From Piscinibacter caeni (GTDB lineage: Bacteria; Pseudomonadota; Gammaproteobacteria; Burkholderiales; Burkholderiaceae_C): DNA of 64,000 nt. Made by a program: the position numbers and the translations under genes. The stretch covers positions 1-64,000 of the forward strand of contig QJOU01000018.1 of NCBI GenBank assembly GCA_003265685.1, given 5' to 3'. Shown one piece after another: positions 9,559-18,813 of the stretch. The notes below the pieces were generated by a model. That model searched no databases. It was not told the origin of the DNA and saw nothing but the letters and a program-made list of their open reading frames with translations. The first letter of the stretch is position 1, and every line of letters begins with the position of its first letter.

Positions 9559-9873
9559 AATCCGCCATTGGCGCGCGCCGGCCCTGTCAAGCCTTGTCGA
9601 AGGCAGTCCCAGCAGCGTCGAGATCCGAAGTTGATCTCCATCCCCTGCCAGACTCCCTGATCGCCCCGGCGGTCCGCTCGATCTGGCTGCCCCTGGCCCG
9701 CGGCGAACGACCCTGCCGGCCAGCCGCCGGACAGAGCTCATCCCACGCCGCGCGCCTTCGCTGCGCGCACCCTCCACCCGAACGGCCCACGGCGTACCCG
9801 CCGTCGTTGATGCTGCCTGGCGCAGCAACCGGGCCGGTCGTCGCCCAAACCCCCGCCGAAGGAACGAAACTGC
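9559..9873. other. Intergenic region upstream of infA
   Basis: About 315 bp without a convincing gene. A TAGAAT -10-like hexamer lies at 9556-9561, overlapping the end of the preceding gene, without a clear -35. A ribosome binding site GAAGGA at 9858-9863 precedes the infA ATG by 10 bp. I see no hairpin strong enough to call. Confidence 0.4.
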
Positions 9874-10134
9874 ATGGCCAAGGAAGAACTGATCGAGATG
9901 AACGGCGTCGTGAACGAGATCCTGCCCGACTCGCGCTTCCGCGTGACGCTGGACAACGGGCACAAGCTGATCGCCTACACCGGCGGCAAGATGCGCAAGC
10001 ACCACATCCGCATCCTGGCGGGCGACAACGTGTCGCTGGAGCTCTCGCCCTACGACCTGAGCAAGGGCCGCATCACCTTCCGTCACCTCGAGCGCCGCGG
10101 CCCCGGCCCCGCCGCCCGCCCGCCGCGCCGATGA
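9874..10134 (+). CDS. infA: Translation initiation factor IF-1
   Basis: 86 residues forming the S1-like OB fold of IF-1, which binds the ribosomal A site during initiation. The core [24 protein letters not shown] and the [13 protein letters not shown] stretch are diagnostic. The usual 72-residue core is followed by a Pro/Arg-rich tail of roughly 14 residues. It lies directly upstream of a cold-shock gene. Burkholderiales often carry more than one infA copy; the ribosomal-protein context of the main copy is absent here, so this may be the accessory one. Confidence 0.95.
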   Translation: MAKEELIEMNGVVNEILPDSRFRVTLDNGHKLIAYTGGKMRKHHIRILAGDNVSLELSPYDLSKGRITFRHLERRGPGPAARPPRR

Positions 10135-10250
10135 CCCTCGGCCCGGCCGTCGACACCACCCCATTCTTCAGCCTTCACGTCAGGAGGCTGCTGACCCGCA
10201 CCGGCGATAGCTGGGGCATTTTTTCAACGCATCCAGCAAGGATAGACAAC

Positions 10251-10460
10251 ATGACGATCGAAACCGGCACCGTGAAGTGGTTCAACGAAGGCAAGGGCTT
10301 CGGCTTCATTGCCCCCGACAACGGCGGCAAGGACCTGTTCGCCCACTTCAAGGAAATCCAGGGCACGGGCTTCAAGACGCTGACCGAGAACCAGCGCGTG
10401 GAGTTCGAGGTGACCCAGGGCCAGAAGGGCCCTCAGGCTTCGCGCATCCGCGCGATCTGA
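10251..10460 (+). CDS. Cold-shock protein (CspA family)
   Basis: 69 residues, one cold-shock domain. The RNA-binding motifs are both intact: RNP1 KGFGFI and RNP2 DLFAHF. The N-terminal [11 protein letters not shown] is canonical. Such proteins bind single-stranded RNA and act as RNA chaperones. The leader of about 115 bp after infA contains an AAGGA-type site just before the ATG at 10251. A strong intrinsic terminator follows 30 bp downstream, so the infA-csp unit ends here. Confidence 0.97.
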   Translation: MTIETGTVKWFNEGKGFGFIAPDNGGKDLFAHFKEIQGTGFKTLTENQRVEFEVTQGQKGPQASRIRAI

Positions 10461-10489
10461 GCCCGCCGCGAGCGCAGGCTCGCCGCGAT

Positions 10490-10526
10490 AAAGGCCCGGC
10501 GCGAAAGCGCCGGGCCTTTTTCTTTT
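10490..10526 (+). terminator. Rho-independent terminator after the cold-shock gene
   Basis: A perfect 13-bp stem: AAAGGCCCGGCGC at 10490-10502 and its complement at 10507-10519, closed by a GAAA tetraloop at 10503-10506. A run of T residues interrupted by single C follows to about 10526. It also lies just past the end of the convergent yihY gene. Confidence 0.93.
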
Positions 10527-10559
10527 CTGCCGCGGCACCGGCGCGGGCCCGTTGGTCGT

Positions 10560-11354
10560 TCAGCCCTGGCGCGGCAGGTTGGCCGTGACCAGCGCCGCCC
10601 CGAGCGTCACCAGCCACGAGAAGTAGGCCCACAGCAGGAACAGCGGGATCACCGCGAACGCGCCGTAGACGGCCCGGTAGGTCGGCAGCTTGAGCAGGTA
10701 GGCCGCGAAGCCGCGCTTGCCGAGCTCGAGCGCCGCGCTGGCCAGCAGCGCCCCGAGCAGCGCGTCACGCCAGCGCACGCGGGTGTTCGGCACGTAGCGG
10801 AACAGCGCCGACAGCCCGGCGAAGGTGATCACCGCAGGCCCCAGGTCCAGCACGAAACGCGCCGAGGGCGGCAGCGGCCCGAGCCAGCCCATCGAGACGC
10901 CGAGCAGGTAGGAACTGGCCCACAGCATCACGCCCAGCAGCGGCGGCGCCGCCAGCAGCACCAGCAGGTACAGGCCGACGCGCCGCAGCCAGGGACGCGG
11001 GCGTCGCACGGCCCAGATCTGGTTGAGCGCGTTCTCGATCGTCAGCAGCATCGCCAGCGCGGTGCCGAGCAGGAACAGCGAGCCCAGCCAGGTCAGCTCG
11101 GCCGCGTTGGCGGCAAAGCGGTGCAGGTGGGCCAGCACAGTGCGCGCGATGTCGGGCGGCAGCAGGCTGCCGAGCAGGTATTTCTCCAGCGCCGCCGCGA
11201 AGCGCTCGAAGGCCGGGAACTGCGTGAACAGCGCGAAGCCCACCGCCACCAGCGGCACCGCCGCGAGCAGCGTGGTGAAGGTGAGGCTGCCGGCCACCTG
11301 CGGCAGCCGCTCCTGCCGGGCACGGCGCACGGTGAGGCGGATCAGGGTGAACAT
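10560..11354 (-). CDS. YihY/BrkB-family inner-membrane protein
   Basis: About 264 residues with six predicted transmembrane helices and the family landmark QVAGSLTFTTLLAAVPL near the N-terminus, plus FRYVPNTRVRWRDALLGA. The family was once called RNase BN, but that activity belongs to another protein, and its function is still unclear. The ATG at 11354 gives the family-like N-terminus; a GTG at 11387 in the same frame would add 11 residues. Its 3' end converges on the infA-csp terminator. Confidence 0.88.
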   Translation of the reverse strand: MFTLIRLTVRRARQERLPQVAGSLTFTTLLAAVPLVAVGFALFTQFPAFERFAAALEKYLLGSLLPPDIARTVLAHLHRFAANAAELTWLGSLFLLGTALAMLLTIENALNQIWAVRRPRPWLRRVGLYLLVLLAAPPLLGVMLWASSYLLGVSMGWLGPLPPSARFVLDLGPAVITFAGLSALFRYVPNTRVRWRDALLGALLASAALELGKRGFAAYLLKLPTYRAVYGAFAVIPLFLLWAYFSWLVTLGAALVTANLPRQG

Positions 11355-11444
11355 GCGCAGCGTGCAGGGCGGAACCGGGGTCGGCACCGATTGTGACCGC
11401 CCGCCGCGGCCGCGCCGGCCGCGTTCAGCGCACCGGCGCCCTCG

Positions 11445-12092
11445 TCACCCGCCGGTGGCCGTCACGATGCCGGACTGGAACTCGACCGCCCAGCCGAGCG
11501 ACATGGCCGCCATCACCGCCGCACTCGCGAGCGAGATCACGCGCCACGCCGCCGGCCGCGCGAGCCAGGCCGACGCGAGCCGCGCGCCGTAGGCCAGGCC
11601 GCAGAACCACAGCCCCGAGCCGGCCAGCGCGCCGGCGCCGAAGGCCGGGCGCAGCTCGGCCGGCAAGGCGGCCCCGGTGACGCCGACGAGCAGCAGCGTG
11701 TCGATCCAGACCGCCGGGTTGCCGAAGGTCACCGCCGCGGTCTCGGCCAGCGAGCGGCGCAGCGCCGGCCCGCCGGCCGGGCCCGGCGCGTCGGTCAACG
11801 CCGGCGGCCGGCGCGCATCGCCGAGGGCACGCCACGCGAAACCCGCCAGCACCAGCGCGGCGATGCCGGCGAGCAAGGGTGCGAGCGCGTCGATGCGTCC
11901 CACCGCATCGGCCGCGCCGGCCAGCGCGCCGCCAACCAGCAGCGCATCGCCGGCGATGCACAGCGCGACGGTCGCGCCGACATGCCGCCGTGCCAGCCCG
12001 GTGCGCAGCACGTGCAGGTTCTGCGGGCCCAGCGCCGCGATCGTGGCGAGCGAGAGCGCCAGGCCCTGCAGGAAGGTGGCCGCGACCTCCAT
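11445..12092 (-). CDS. LysE/ArgO-family amino-acid exporter
   Basis: 215 residues, six hydrophobic segments. The conserved start GLALSLATIAALGPQNLHVLRTGL and the FGNPAVWIDTLLLVG block identify the LysE/ArgO branch, which exports basic amino acids. Its ATG overlaps the stop of the upstream lipoprotein gene by a few bases at 12092, so the pair is probably translationally coupled. Substrate (arginine or lysine) is inferred from family only. Confidence 0.88.
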   Translation of the reverse strand: MEVAATFLQGLALSLATIAALGPQNLHVLRTGLARRHVGATVALCIAGDALLVGGALAGAADAVGRIDALAPLLAGIAALVLAGFAWRALGDARRPPALTDAPGPAGGPALRRSLAETAAVTFGNPAVWIDTLLLVGVTGAALPAELRPAFGAGALAGSGLWFCGLAYGARLASAWLARPAAWRVISLASAAVMAAMSLGWAVEFQSGIVTATGG

Positions 12093-14104
12093 CAGCGCAG
12101 CGGAGTGAAGCTGTACTCGATGAGGGTCGGCAGCTGCGCCCCGCTGTTGTAGGCGCCGCTGAAGCCGCTCGTTCCGCCGCCGGCGATCGGCACGTCGTCG
12201 GCCAACAGGTAGACCCCGCCGGCGCTCGTCGTCATCGGCAGCGTGCTGCCGTCGGCGCACATGCCGGTGGCCTGCACCGTCTGCCCCGCGGCGTTCGCGA
12301 AGCCGTCGAACAGGCTCGCGACGGTGTCGAACTTCAGCGAATGGTTGCTGGCGCCGGTCGGGATCGTCAGCGTCGTCTCCCACTGCGTGCGGCAGTTGTT
12401 GAGGTCGCCGACGAAGCTGACCGTCAGCGTGCCGCTCTTGACGCGGTAGTAGCGGTAGCGGCGCGTCGGGTCGTCGTCGGGCTCGAGTTCCCAGACGAGG
12501 TTGGCGATCTTCGTCGTCGTCGAGCCGACACCGTAGGCGACGGTGGTGCTCGTCATCTGCCACTCGCGCGGCAGCGCGGACGGGTCCTGCACCTTGGGCG
12601 CGGCGTCGAGCACCGTGAAGCCGCCCTCGGGCAGCGAGAGCGCGAAGCGCAGCGCCAGCGTCTCGCCAGGCTGCGTGTCGGTGCCCAGCGGCAGCTCGAA
12701 CTCGAAGCGCAGGCGGTCCTCGCCGTCGACGACCGCGCTGCCGGCCAGCGGCAGCTGCGCGAGCGTGTTGCCGTCGCGCGAGACGCGCAGCGCCACGCCG
12801 TCGAGCCGCTCGGGCGTCAGGCCGTCGACCTGCAGCGCGAGGCGCAGCGTGTCGGGCTGGCCGTCGCCGGGGCGCGAGAGTGCATGCACGGCGCCGCCGT
12901 CGGCGAGCAGCTCGCCGCCGGTCAGGTCGCGCACGCGGAGCAGGTCGCGCACGCGGAGCAGATCGCGCAGGCGGATGTCGCGCTGGTTCGAGACGAGCCG
13001 CGTGCCGTCCTCCTGCGCCAGCGAATCGCCCAGGCGTGCCATTGCCTCCTGCACCGAGAGGCCGCGGCCGAGCAGCTCGTACAGCGCATCGCCCACGCCC
13101 TGCGCGAACTCGGCGTACACCACGTTCGAGAAGCCGAGCGTCACGCCGCTGCTGCCGCCCAGCGAGGCCATCAGCGTCGGGTCGCCGCCGAGGCAGGCGT
13201 CGATGAAGACCAGCTTCTGGTTCAGCCCCTGCGGGTAGACGGCGCGGAAGAAGTCCGGCGTCACCGCGAGGTGCCGGTGCCCCTTGCGCGTGACGAACAG
13301 CTCGACCCCGGGGCGCCCGGCGGCCGCGATGTCGTCGGCCGGCTGCACCGTGACGCCGACGTCGATGCCGATGCGGCACGGGTCGATGCGCTGGCCGGTG
13401 GCGCGGTCGCGGCACAGCTCGGCACCGTGCGTCGACAGGTGCACCACGTCGTAGTCGGCGAAGCTCGCGTACTCGTCGATCCAGACGGTGCGCTCGTCCT
13501 CGCTGCTGTTCTGGCGCAGCGTGATGTCGTAGCCGTCGATCGCCGCGAGGCGCGCCACGACATGGTCGACCGCGAAGGTCTCGTGCTGCCAGCGGAACGG
13601 CGACAGCACCAGCGCCTTGCGCTGCGTGGCCCCGGCGCGGATCACGCCCTGGGCCTGCTTGCGCGGTGCCGCGGCGAGGCTCGCCGCGGCGCCGGCCGGG
13701 GCGAGCGGCCGGCTTTCGTCGGCCAGCACCCAGACGCCGCGGCCGCCGGGCAGGCGGAAGCGGATCGCGCGCTCGTCGTGCTGGATCTCGGCCAGCGTGG
13801 CCTGGGCCTTCAGCCAGGCGGCGGCGGCGTCGGTGTCGCCGCCGGCATCGAGGCGGGCCGCGACGTCGCCGCCGAGGCGGTTGCTCTCGGCGACGACGGC
13901 GGCGTCGACCTGCGACCAGTCGCAGGGATAGGCGAGGCGCTCGCACTCGAGCGCGGAGTTCGGCGCCGGCTGGCCGGGCGCAGGCGTCCCGGTGCCGCCA
14001 CCGCCGCAGGCGGACAGCGCGAGCAGCGCGGCCAGCGCGGCGGCGCGCGCCGCCTGGCGGCCGGCCGCAGCGGCGAGGCGCTGCAGGGCAAGGTGCAGGT
14101 TCAT
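12092..14104 (-). CDS. Lipoprotein with caspase/CHAT-like peptidase domain
   Basis: 670 residues. The N-terminus has a lipobox ending at C33 (LALSAC followed by a Gly run), so it is probably an exported lipoprotein. The middle domain has VVHLSTHGAEL with H226 and KLVFIDACLGGD with C304. This His-Cys pair, each after a hydrophobic strand, is the hallmark of clan CD peptidases (caspase, gingipain, CHAT). The C-terminal 300 residues look like beta-sandwich domains. Residues near 390 carry a tandem DLLRVR duplication. A divergent wHTH-ATPase regulator begins 160 bp away. Proteolytic activity is inferred, and the target is unknown. Confidence 0.7.
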   Translation of the reverse strand: MNLHLALQRLAAAAGRQAARAAALAALLALSACGGGGTGTPAPGQPAPNSALECERLAYPCDWSQVDAAVVAESNRLGGDVAARLDAGGDTDAAAAWLKAQATLAEIQHDERAIRFRLPGGRGVWVLADESRPLAPAGAAASLAAAPRKQAQGVIRAGATQRKALVLSPFRWQHETFAVDHVVARLAAIDGYDITLRQNSSEDERTVWIDEYASFADYDVVHLSTHGAELCRDRATGQRIDPCRIGIDVGVTVQPADDIAAAGRPGVELFVTRKGHRHLAVTPDFFRAVYPQGLNQKLVFIDACLGGDPTLMASLGGSSGVTLGFSNVVYAEFAQGVGDALYELLGRGLSVQEAMARLGDSLAQEDGTRLVSNQRDIRLRDLLRVRDLLRVRDLTGGELLADGGAVHALSRPGDGQPDTLRLALQVDGLTPERLDGVALRVSRDGNTLAQLPLAGSAVVDGEDRLRFEFELPLGTDTQPGETLALRFALSLPEGGFTVLDAAPKVQDPSALPREWQMTSTTVAYGVGSTTTKIANLVWELEPDDDPTRRYRYYRVKSGTLTVSFVGDLNNCRTQWETTLTIPTGASNHSLKFDTVASLFDGFANAAGQTVQATGMCADGSTLPMTTSAGGVYLLADDVPIAGGGTSGFSGAYNSGAQLPTLIEYSFTPLR

Positions 14105-14263
14105 CACGAGGTCTCTCCAGGGGATCGGGGGCACGGCGCGCGGTGCGCCGCAGCGAGCCGGCACTGTCGGCGCGCGGGCGCCGGAAGTCGTCTCGGCACG
14201 GTCTCGAAACCGTCTCGGCCGCCGTGACGGCTTTCGCTACAGTCGCCGCGACGCCAGCGCGCC

Positions 14264-16888
14264 ATGTCGATCGCCCCGCCCGCCTCCACCACCCTCGCCT
14301 TCGGCCCCTTCGTGCTCGACGAAGCCGCCGGCCGGCTGCGCCGCGACGACGGCACGCCGCTGGAGCTGCCGCCGCGCGATTTCGCGGTGCTGTGCTTCCT
14401 CGCCGGACGTGCCGGCCGGCTGGTGACCAAGGACGAACTGCTCGACGCGGTCTGGGGCCACCGCTTCGTCACCGAGTCGGTGCTGAAGACGGTGGTCAGC
14501 CGGCTGCGCGCGGTGCTCGGCGACGATCCCAGGCAGCCGGCCTACATCGAGACGGCGCCGCGGCGCGGCTACCGTTTCGTCGCCGTGCCGCGGGTGCTGG
14601 CGGCGGCCGCGGTGGCCGCACCGGCCGCAGGGCCATCACCAGCCAGCGGCAACCTGCCGCCCGCGCTGCCGCCGCTGCACGGCCGCATCGGCGACATCGC
14701 GGCGATCTGCCGCCAGCTCGAGGCGCAGCGCTGGGTCACGATCACCGGCCCGGGCGGCATGGGCAAGACCCGGCTCGCACAGGCCGTCGGCCAGCAGCTG
14801 CGCGGCCAGTTCCGCGACGGCGTGTTCCTCGTCGAACTCGCCGCGCTCGCCGACGGCGTCGCGCTGCCCGGCACGATCGCCCATGCGCTCGGGCTGCCCG
14901 GCAAGGCGGCGCAGGCCTCGGCCGAAGCGCTCGGGCGGGCGCTGTCCTCGCTCGAGCTGCTGCTGGTGCTCGACAACGCCGAGCAGATCGCCGCGGCCGT
15001 GGCGCCGCTGGCCGTCACGCTGCTCGCCCAGGCGCCGCACCTGACGCTGCTCGTCACGAGCCAGACGCCAGTGCGCGGCAGCGGCGAGACGCTCTACCGG
15101 CTGCACGGCCTGCCGGTGCCGCCACCGCCGGCGGCACACGACCGCCGGCGCACGCCGCGCGCCCCGGCGCCGGTTCCCGGCAGCACGGCGAGCGCAGGTG
15201 CCGGCAACGCCGTCTCGCTGTTCGTCGAACGAGTGCAGGCGCTGCTGCCCGGCTGGTCGCTTACCGAGAGTGACCTGCCCGCCGTGCATGACCTCTGCCG
15301 CCGGCTCGACGGCATCCCGCTCGCGCTCGAACTCGCCGCCGCGCGTGTGCCGCTGCTCGGCGTGGCCGGCGTGCGCGAGCGGCTCGACCACCGGCTGCGG
15401 CTGCTGACCCGCGGCGCACGCAGCGCGCCGGCCCGGCAGCAGACGCTGGAGAACGCGCTGCAGTGGACCTTCGAGCTGCTCGATCCGCTGCGCCAGGCGG
15501 TCTGGCGCCGGCTCGGCGTGTTCACCGGCAGCTTCACGCTGGAGGCGGCACAGCAGGTCGTGGCCGACGACACGATCGACGAATGGGCAGTGCTCGATGC
15601 GCTCGACACGCTGGCCGACCATGCGCTGCTGCAGACCCTGCCCGGCGCCACGCCGCAACTGCCGCTGCGCTACCGGCTGCTCGAGAGCCCGCGCGCCTTC
15701 GCGCTCGCGCAGCTGCAGGCCGCCGGCGAGGAGGCGCTGCTGCGCGAGCGCCATGCGCGCGCGGTGCTCGGCCTGCTGCAGCGCATGAGCAGCCGCTGGC
15801 TCGACACGCCGACGCTCGAGTGGCAGCAGCAGGTGCTGCCCGACCTCGGCAACCTGCGCAGCGCCTTCGCGTTCGCCCGGGCCGAGCCGTCGCGCGCACC
15901 GCTCGCGCTGGCGCTGGCGGCCTGGGGCGTCTCGCTCTGGCTGGCCGGGGATGCGACACGCGAGGCGGTGGCGGCGGTCGATGCCGTCGCGCCGCTGGTC
16001 GACGATCCCGGCGTCGAGGCGGCCGCACGCGCGCGCTACTGGCTCGCGATCGCCCAGCTCGGCACCGCGATGCTGCTGCCGGCCGAGCGCGGCCATGCCG
16101 CCGCCGGCCAGGCGCTCGAGGCCGCCCGCGCGCTCGGCGATGCGACCGGCATGTACTGGGCGCTGAGCCACCGCATCGCCACCGCGCAGTGGGCCGACCC
16201 GCACTTCGACAAGGCCGCCGCGCTCGCGCAGATGCGCGCGCTCGAGGCACCGGACTGGCCGCCGCTGCGCGGCCGGCTGCTGCGCTTCGCCCTCGCGCTC
16301 GACGAGATGTATGCGAACCGCTGGCCCGAATGCCGCGACCGCTTCCGCGCGGAATACGAGCTCGCGCGCCGGCTCGGCGACCTGCGCACCGCGTGGATCG
16401 CCGGAGCCAACCTGGCGCACGCGCTGGTCGTGCTCGATGCGCCGGCCGAGGCACTCGCGGTCGCGCGCGAGGTGGTCGCGCAGGCACGCGAGCACGGCCG
16501 GCTGCGCACCGCCTGGGGCGCGCTGAACATGCAGGGGGTGGCGGCGATCCGCCTCGGCGCGCGCGCCGAGGCCGAGGCCGCGATGCGCGAACTGCTCGCA
16601 TTGCAGACGGTCGACGGCTCGCTCGCCTGGACCATCGACCACTGGCCGGCGCTGCTGCGGCTGCGCGGCGAGCACGACAACGCCGCGCGCCTGGTCGGCC
16701 TCGCCGATGCGATGGCTGCGCGGGCCAGCGCGCCGCGCGGCGTGCTGCCGCGCAAGCTGCACGAGGACGACGTGGCCGCGCTGCGCGCGACGCTCGGCGA
16801 GGCGGTGCTCGCCGAACGCCGTGCCGAGGGCGCCGCCTGGCAGGAGGCCGACCTGCAGCGCGTGGTGCGCGGCACGGCGCCGGGCTGA
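14264..16888 (+). CDS. Large transcriptional regulator: OmpR-type wHTH, NTPase, helical repeats
   Basis: 874 residues. An OmpR/PhoB-type winged helix (about 10-108; ETAPRRGYRFVAVP ends it) is followed by an NTPase domain with Walker A GPGGMGKT at 162-169 and Walker B LLLVLDNAEQ. An NB-ARC-like GIPLALELAAARVPLL helix follows, then about 400 residues of Ala/Arg-rich helical repeats resembling TPRs. This is the layout of STAND/MalT-type signalling ATPases in which ligand binding drives oligomerisation. There is no receiver domain. It is divergent from the caspase-like lipoprotein and may control it, which is inferred from position only. Confidence 0.85.
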   Translation: MSIAPPASTTLAFGPFVLDEAAGRLRRDDGTPLELPPRDFAVLCFLAGRAGRLVTKDELLDAVWGHRFVTESVLKTVVSRLRAVLGDDPRQPAYIETAPRRGYRFVAVPRVLAAAAVAAPAAGPSPASGNLPPALPPLHGRIGDIAAICRQLEAQRWVTITGPGGMGKTRLAQAVGQQLRGQFRDGVFLVELAALADGVALPGTIAHALGLPGKAAQASAEALGRALSSLELLLVLDNAEQIAAAVAPLAVTLLAQAPHLTLLVTSQTPVRGSGETLYRLHGLPVPPPPAAHDRRRTPRAPAPVPGSTASAGAGNAVSLFVERVQALLPGWSLTESDLPAVHDLCRRLDGIPLALELAAARVPLLGVAGVRERLDHRLRLLTRGARSAPARQQTLENALQWTFELLDPLRQAVWRRLGVFTGSFTLEAAQQVVADDTIDEWAVLDALDTLADHALLQTLPGATPQLPLRYRLLESPRAFALAQLQAAGEEALLRERHARAVLGLLQRMSSRWLDTPTLEWQQQVLPDLGNLRSAFAFARAEPSRAPLALALAAWGVSLWLAGDATREAVAAVDAVAPLVDDPGVEAAARARYWLAIAQLGTAMLLPAERGHAAAGQALEAARALGDATGMYWALSHRIATAQWADPHFDKAAALAQMRALEAPDWPPLRGRLLRFALALDEMYANRWPECRDRFRAEYELARRLGDLRTAWIAGANLAHALVVLDAPAEALAVAREVVAQAREHGRLRTAWGALNMQGVAAIRLGARAEAEAAMRELLALQTVDGSLAWTIDHWPALLRLRGEHDNAARLVGLADAMAARASAPRGVLPRKLHEDDVAALRATLGEAVLAERRAEGAAWQEADLQRVVRGTAPG

Positions 16889-16909
16889 GCGACGCGCGGG
16901 CCTCGATCC

Positions 16910-17725
16910 TCAGGCGCCGGGGTCCTCGAAGATCGCCACCGCGCGTGTCCAGCCGGCCGAGGCGCCGCGGATCTTGTGCGGGAAGCAGCTGATCACGAAG
17001 CCATGCGGCGGCAGCGCCTCGAGGTTGTGCAGCTTCTCGAGGTGGCAGTAGCCGATGTCGCGGCCGGCCTTGTGGCCTTCCCAGATCAGCGCCTTGTTGC
17101 CGGTCTCGGCCACCTTCTTGGCGGTGTAGGAGAACGGCGCATCCCAGCTCCAGGCGTCGGTACCGGTCAGCCGCACGCCGCGTTCGAGCAGGAACATCGT
17201 CGCCTCGTAGCCCATGCCGCAGCCGGCGCCGACGTAGTCGTTGTTCCCGTAGCGCGAGCCGGCGCGGGTGTTGACGACGACGATGTCCAGCGGCTGCAGG
17301 TCGTGGCCGATGCGCTTCAGCTCGGCCTCGACGTCGGCGGCGGTGGCGACGTAGCCGTCGGGGAAGTGGCGGAAGTCGAGCTTCACGCCGGGCTGGAAGC
17401 ACCACTCGAGCGGCACCTGGTCGATCGTGATCGACGGCCGGCTGCCGCCGTTCTTCGCATCCTGCGTCGAATGGAAGTGCCAGGGCGCATCGAGGTGCGT
17501 GCCGTTGTGCGTGGTCAGCGTCACCCACTCGGCCGCGGCGGCCTCGCCGTCGGGATAGTCCTCGGGCGTGGTGCCCGGCAGCATCGCCATGAACTCGTGC
17601 AGCGTGTCGGCGTGCTTCTGGTAGGTGATCTTCGGCGCCAGCGGCGGCGGGTCGGACAGCACGTCGTTCTCGAGGTAGATCGACAGGTCGACGAAGCGGC
17701 GCTTGCCGCGTGTGTTGAGATTCAT
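16910..17725 (-). CDS. Cyclase-family protein (kynurenine-formamidase-like metal hydrolase)
   Basis: 271 residues with the metal-binding signature HNGTHLDAPWHF (HxGTHxDxPxHF), which defines the cyclase/kynurenine formamidase family. The family hydrolyses formamides, lactones or related bonds with a divalent metal. It is the last gene of the minus-strand catabolic cluster, and a short GC-rich repeat separates it from the FAH-family gene upstream. In this setting a ring-opening or deformylating role on an aromatic catabolite is plausible, but not shown. Confidence 0.85.
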   Translation of the reverse strand: MNLNTRGKRRFVDLSIYLENDVLSDPPPLAPKITYQKHADTLHEFMAMLPGTTPEDYPDGEAAAAEWVTLTTHNGTHLDAPWHFHSTQDAKNGGSRPSITIDQVPLEWCFQPGVKLDFRHFPDGYVATAADVEAELKRIGHDLQPLDIVVVNTRAGSRYGNNDYVGAGCGMGYEATMFLLERGVRLTGTDAWSWDAPFSYTAKKVAETGNKALIWEGHKAGRDIGYCHLEKLHNLEALPPHGFVISCFPHKIRGASAGWTRAVAIFEDPGA

Positions 17726-17740
17726 GCGGCCTCCTGCCGG

Positions 17741-17800
17741 GCCGCCCCAAGGGAGGCCGAGCCCCCTCGGGGGGCAGCGAACGAAGTGAGCGTGGGGGTC
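17741..17800. repeat. GC-rich palindromic intergenic element
   Basis: The 76-bp gap between two minus-strand genes holds a GCCCCC/GGGGGC hairpin at 17761-17775. It is followed by CAGCGAACGAAGTGAGCG and a G run. I recall near-identical elements scattered between genes of Rubrivivax- and Leptothrix-like Burkholderiales, often near gene ends. I did not find a second copy in this window. It could act as a transcription attenuator inside the operon. Confidence 0.6.
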
Positions 17801-17801
17801 G

Positions 17802-18788
17802 TCATGCGGCCTCCCGGGCGACGAAACGCTGGTCGATCGCGCCGAACACGCTGCGGCCCTGCGCATCGAGCGCCTCGAAGCGCATGCGCTCGCCGAAGCG
17901 CAGCCAGGGTGTGGCCGGCTGGCCCTTGGCGATCGTCTCGAGCGCGCGCACTTCGGCGAGGCAGGCGGAGCCGACCTGCTCGGCACGCCGGTTCGAGACG
18001 GTGCCCGAGCCGAGCACCGTGCCCGCGCGCAGGTCGCGGTTGTAGGCGAGGTGCGCGAGCAGTTCGCCGAAGCTCCAGTCCATCTCGGCGCCGTTGGGTC
18101 GGCCGACGAGTTCGCCGTTGCGGATCACGCGCAGGTCGAGCCGGATGCGGCCGTCGCGCCAGGCGTCGCCGAGTTCGTCCGGCGTCACCGCCACCGGCGC
18201 GAAGGTCGTCGCCGGCTTGGCGTTGATGAAGCCGAAGCCCATCTGCATCTCCGGGATCACGAAGCGGCGCATGCTGACATCGTTGAGCAGCACGACGAGG
18301 CGGATCGCCTGTGCGCAGGCCGCGGCGGGGCTGCCCGCCGCGATGTCGTCGACGATCACGCCGAACTCGCCCTCGTAGTCGCAGTTGTCGGCTTCATTGG
18401 GGAACGGGTAGTCGTCGCACGCGCCGCGGAAGTCGTCGGCCTGGCGCTGCACGAGGATGGGCACGCCTTCGGGCCGCTTGACCGTCAGGTTGAATGCCCG
18501 CTCCATGATGTGGCCGTGGTTCAGGAAGGCCGACGCGTCGACGAACTGGTGCGCGCGCGGCAGCGGCGCCATGGCCTGGGCCGGGTCGAAGGCGAAGGCG
18601 CCCGGTACGTTGCCGGCGTCGAGCGCGTCGGCGAGGCTGCGCAGCTCACGCTCGCAGCGCGACCAGTGGTCGAGCGCGGCCTGCAGCGTCGGCGCGATGC
18701 CGGCGGCATCCACCGCGCGAGCCAGGTCGCGCGAGACGATCACGAGGCGGCCGTCACGGCTGCCGTTCTTCAGGGTGGCGAGTTTCAT
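17802..18788 (-). CDS. Fumarylacetoacetate hydrolase (FAH) family protein
   Basis: 328 residues. The C-terminal FAH domain has the metal-binding core DYEGEFGVIVDD (the ExE and D set) and the LGSGTVSNR stretch. The N-terminal about 80 residues match the small FAH N-domain of fumarylacetoacetase-like proteins (MKLATLKNGSRDGRLVIVSRD). Members hydrolyse the C-C bond of acylpyruvates such as fumarylpyruvate or fumarylacetoacetate, the last steps of gentisate or homogentisate routes. In this cluster it probably cleaves the ring-fission product. Confidence 0.88.
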   Translation of the reverse strand: MKLATLKNGSRDGRLVIVSRDLARAVDAAGIAPTLQAALDHWSRCERELRSLADALDAGNVPGAFAFDPAQAMAPLPRAHQFVDASAFLNHGHIMERAFNLTVKRPEGVPILVQRQADDFRGACDDYPFPNEADNCDYEGEFGVIVDDIAAGSPAAACAQAIRLVVLLNDVSMRRFVIPEMQMGFGFINAKPATTFAPVAVTPDELGDAWRDGRIRLDLRVIRNGELVGRPNGAEMDWSFGELLAHLAYNRDLRAGTVLGSGTVSNRRAEQVGSACLAEVRALETIAKGQPATPWLRFGERMRFEALDAQGRSVFGAIDQRFVAREAA

Positions 18789-18813
18789 CGTCGTGGGTCC
18801 GAGGTCCTCGGGG

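Noticed and set aside
12092-13946. Long minus-strand frame overlapping the caspase-like gene in another register
   Set aside because: Its Arg-rich content and lack of motifs contrast with the lipobox and His-Cys motifs of the chosen frame.
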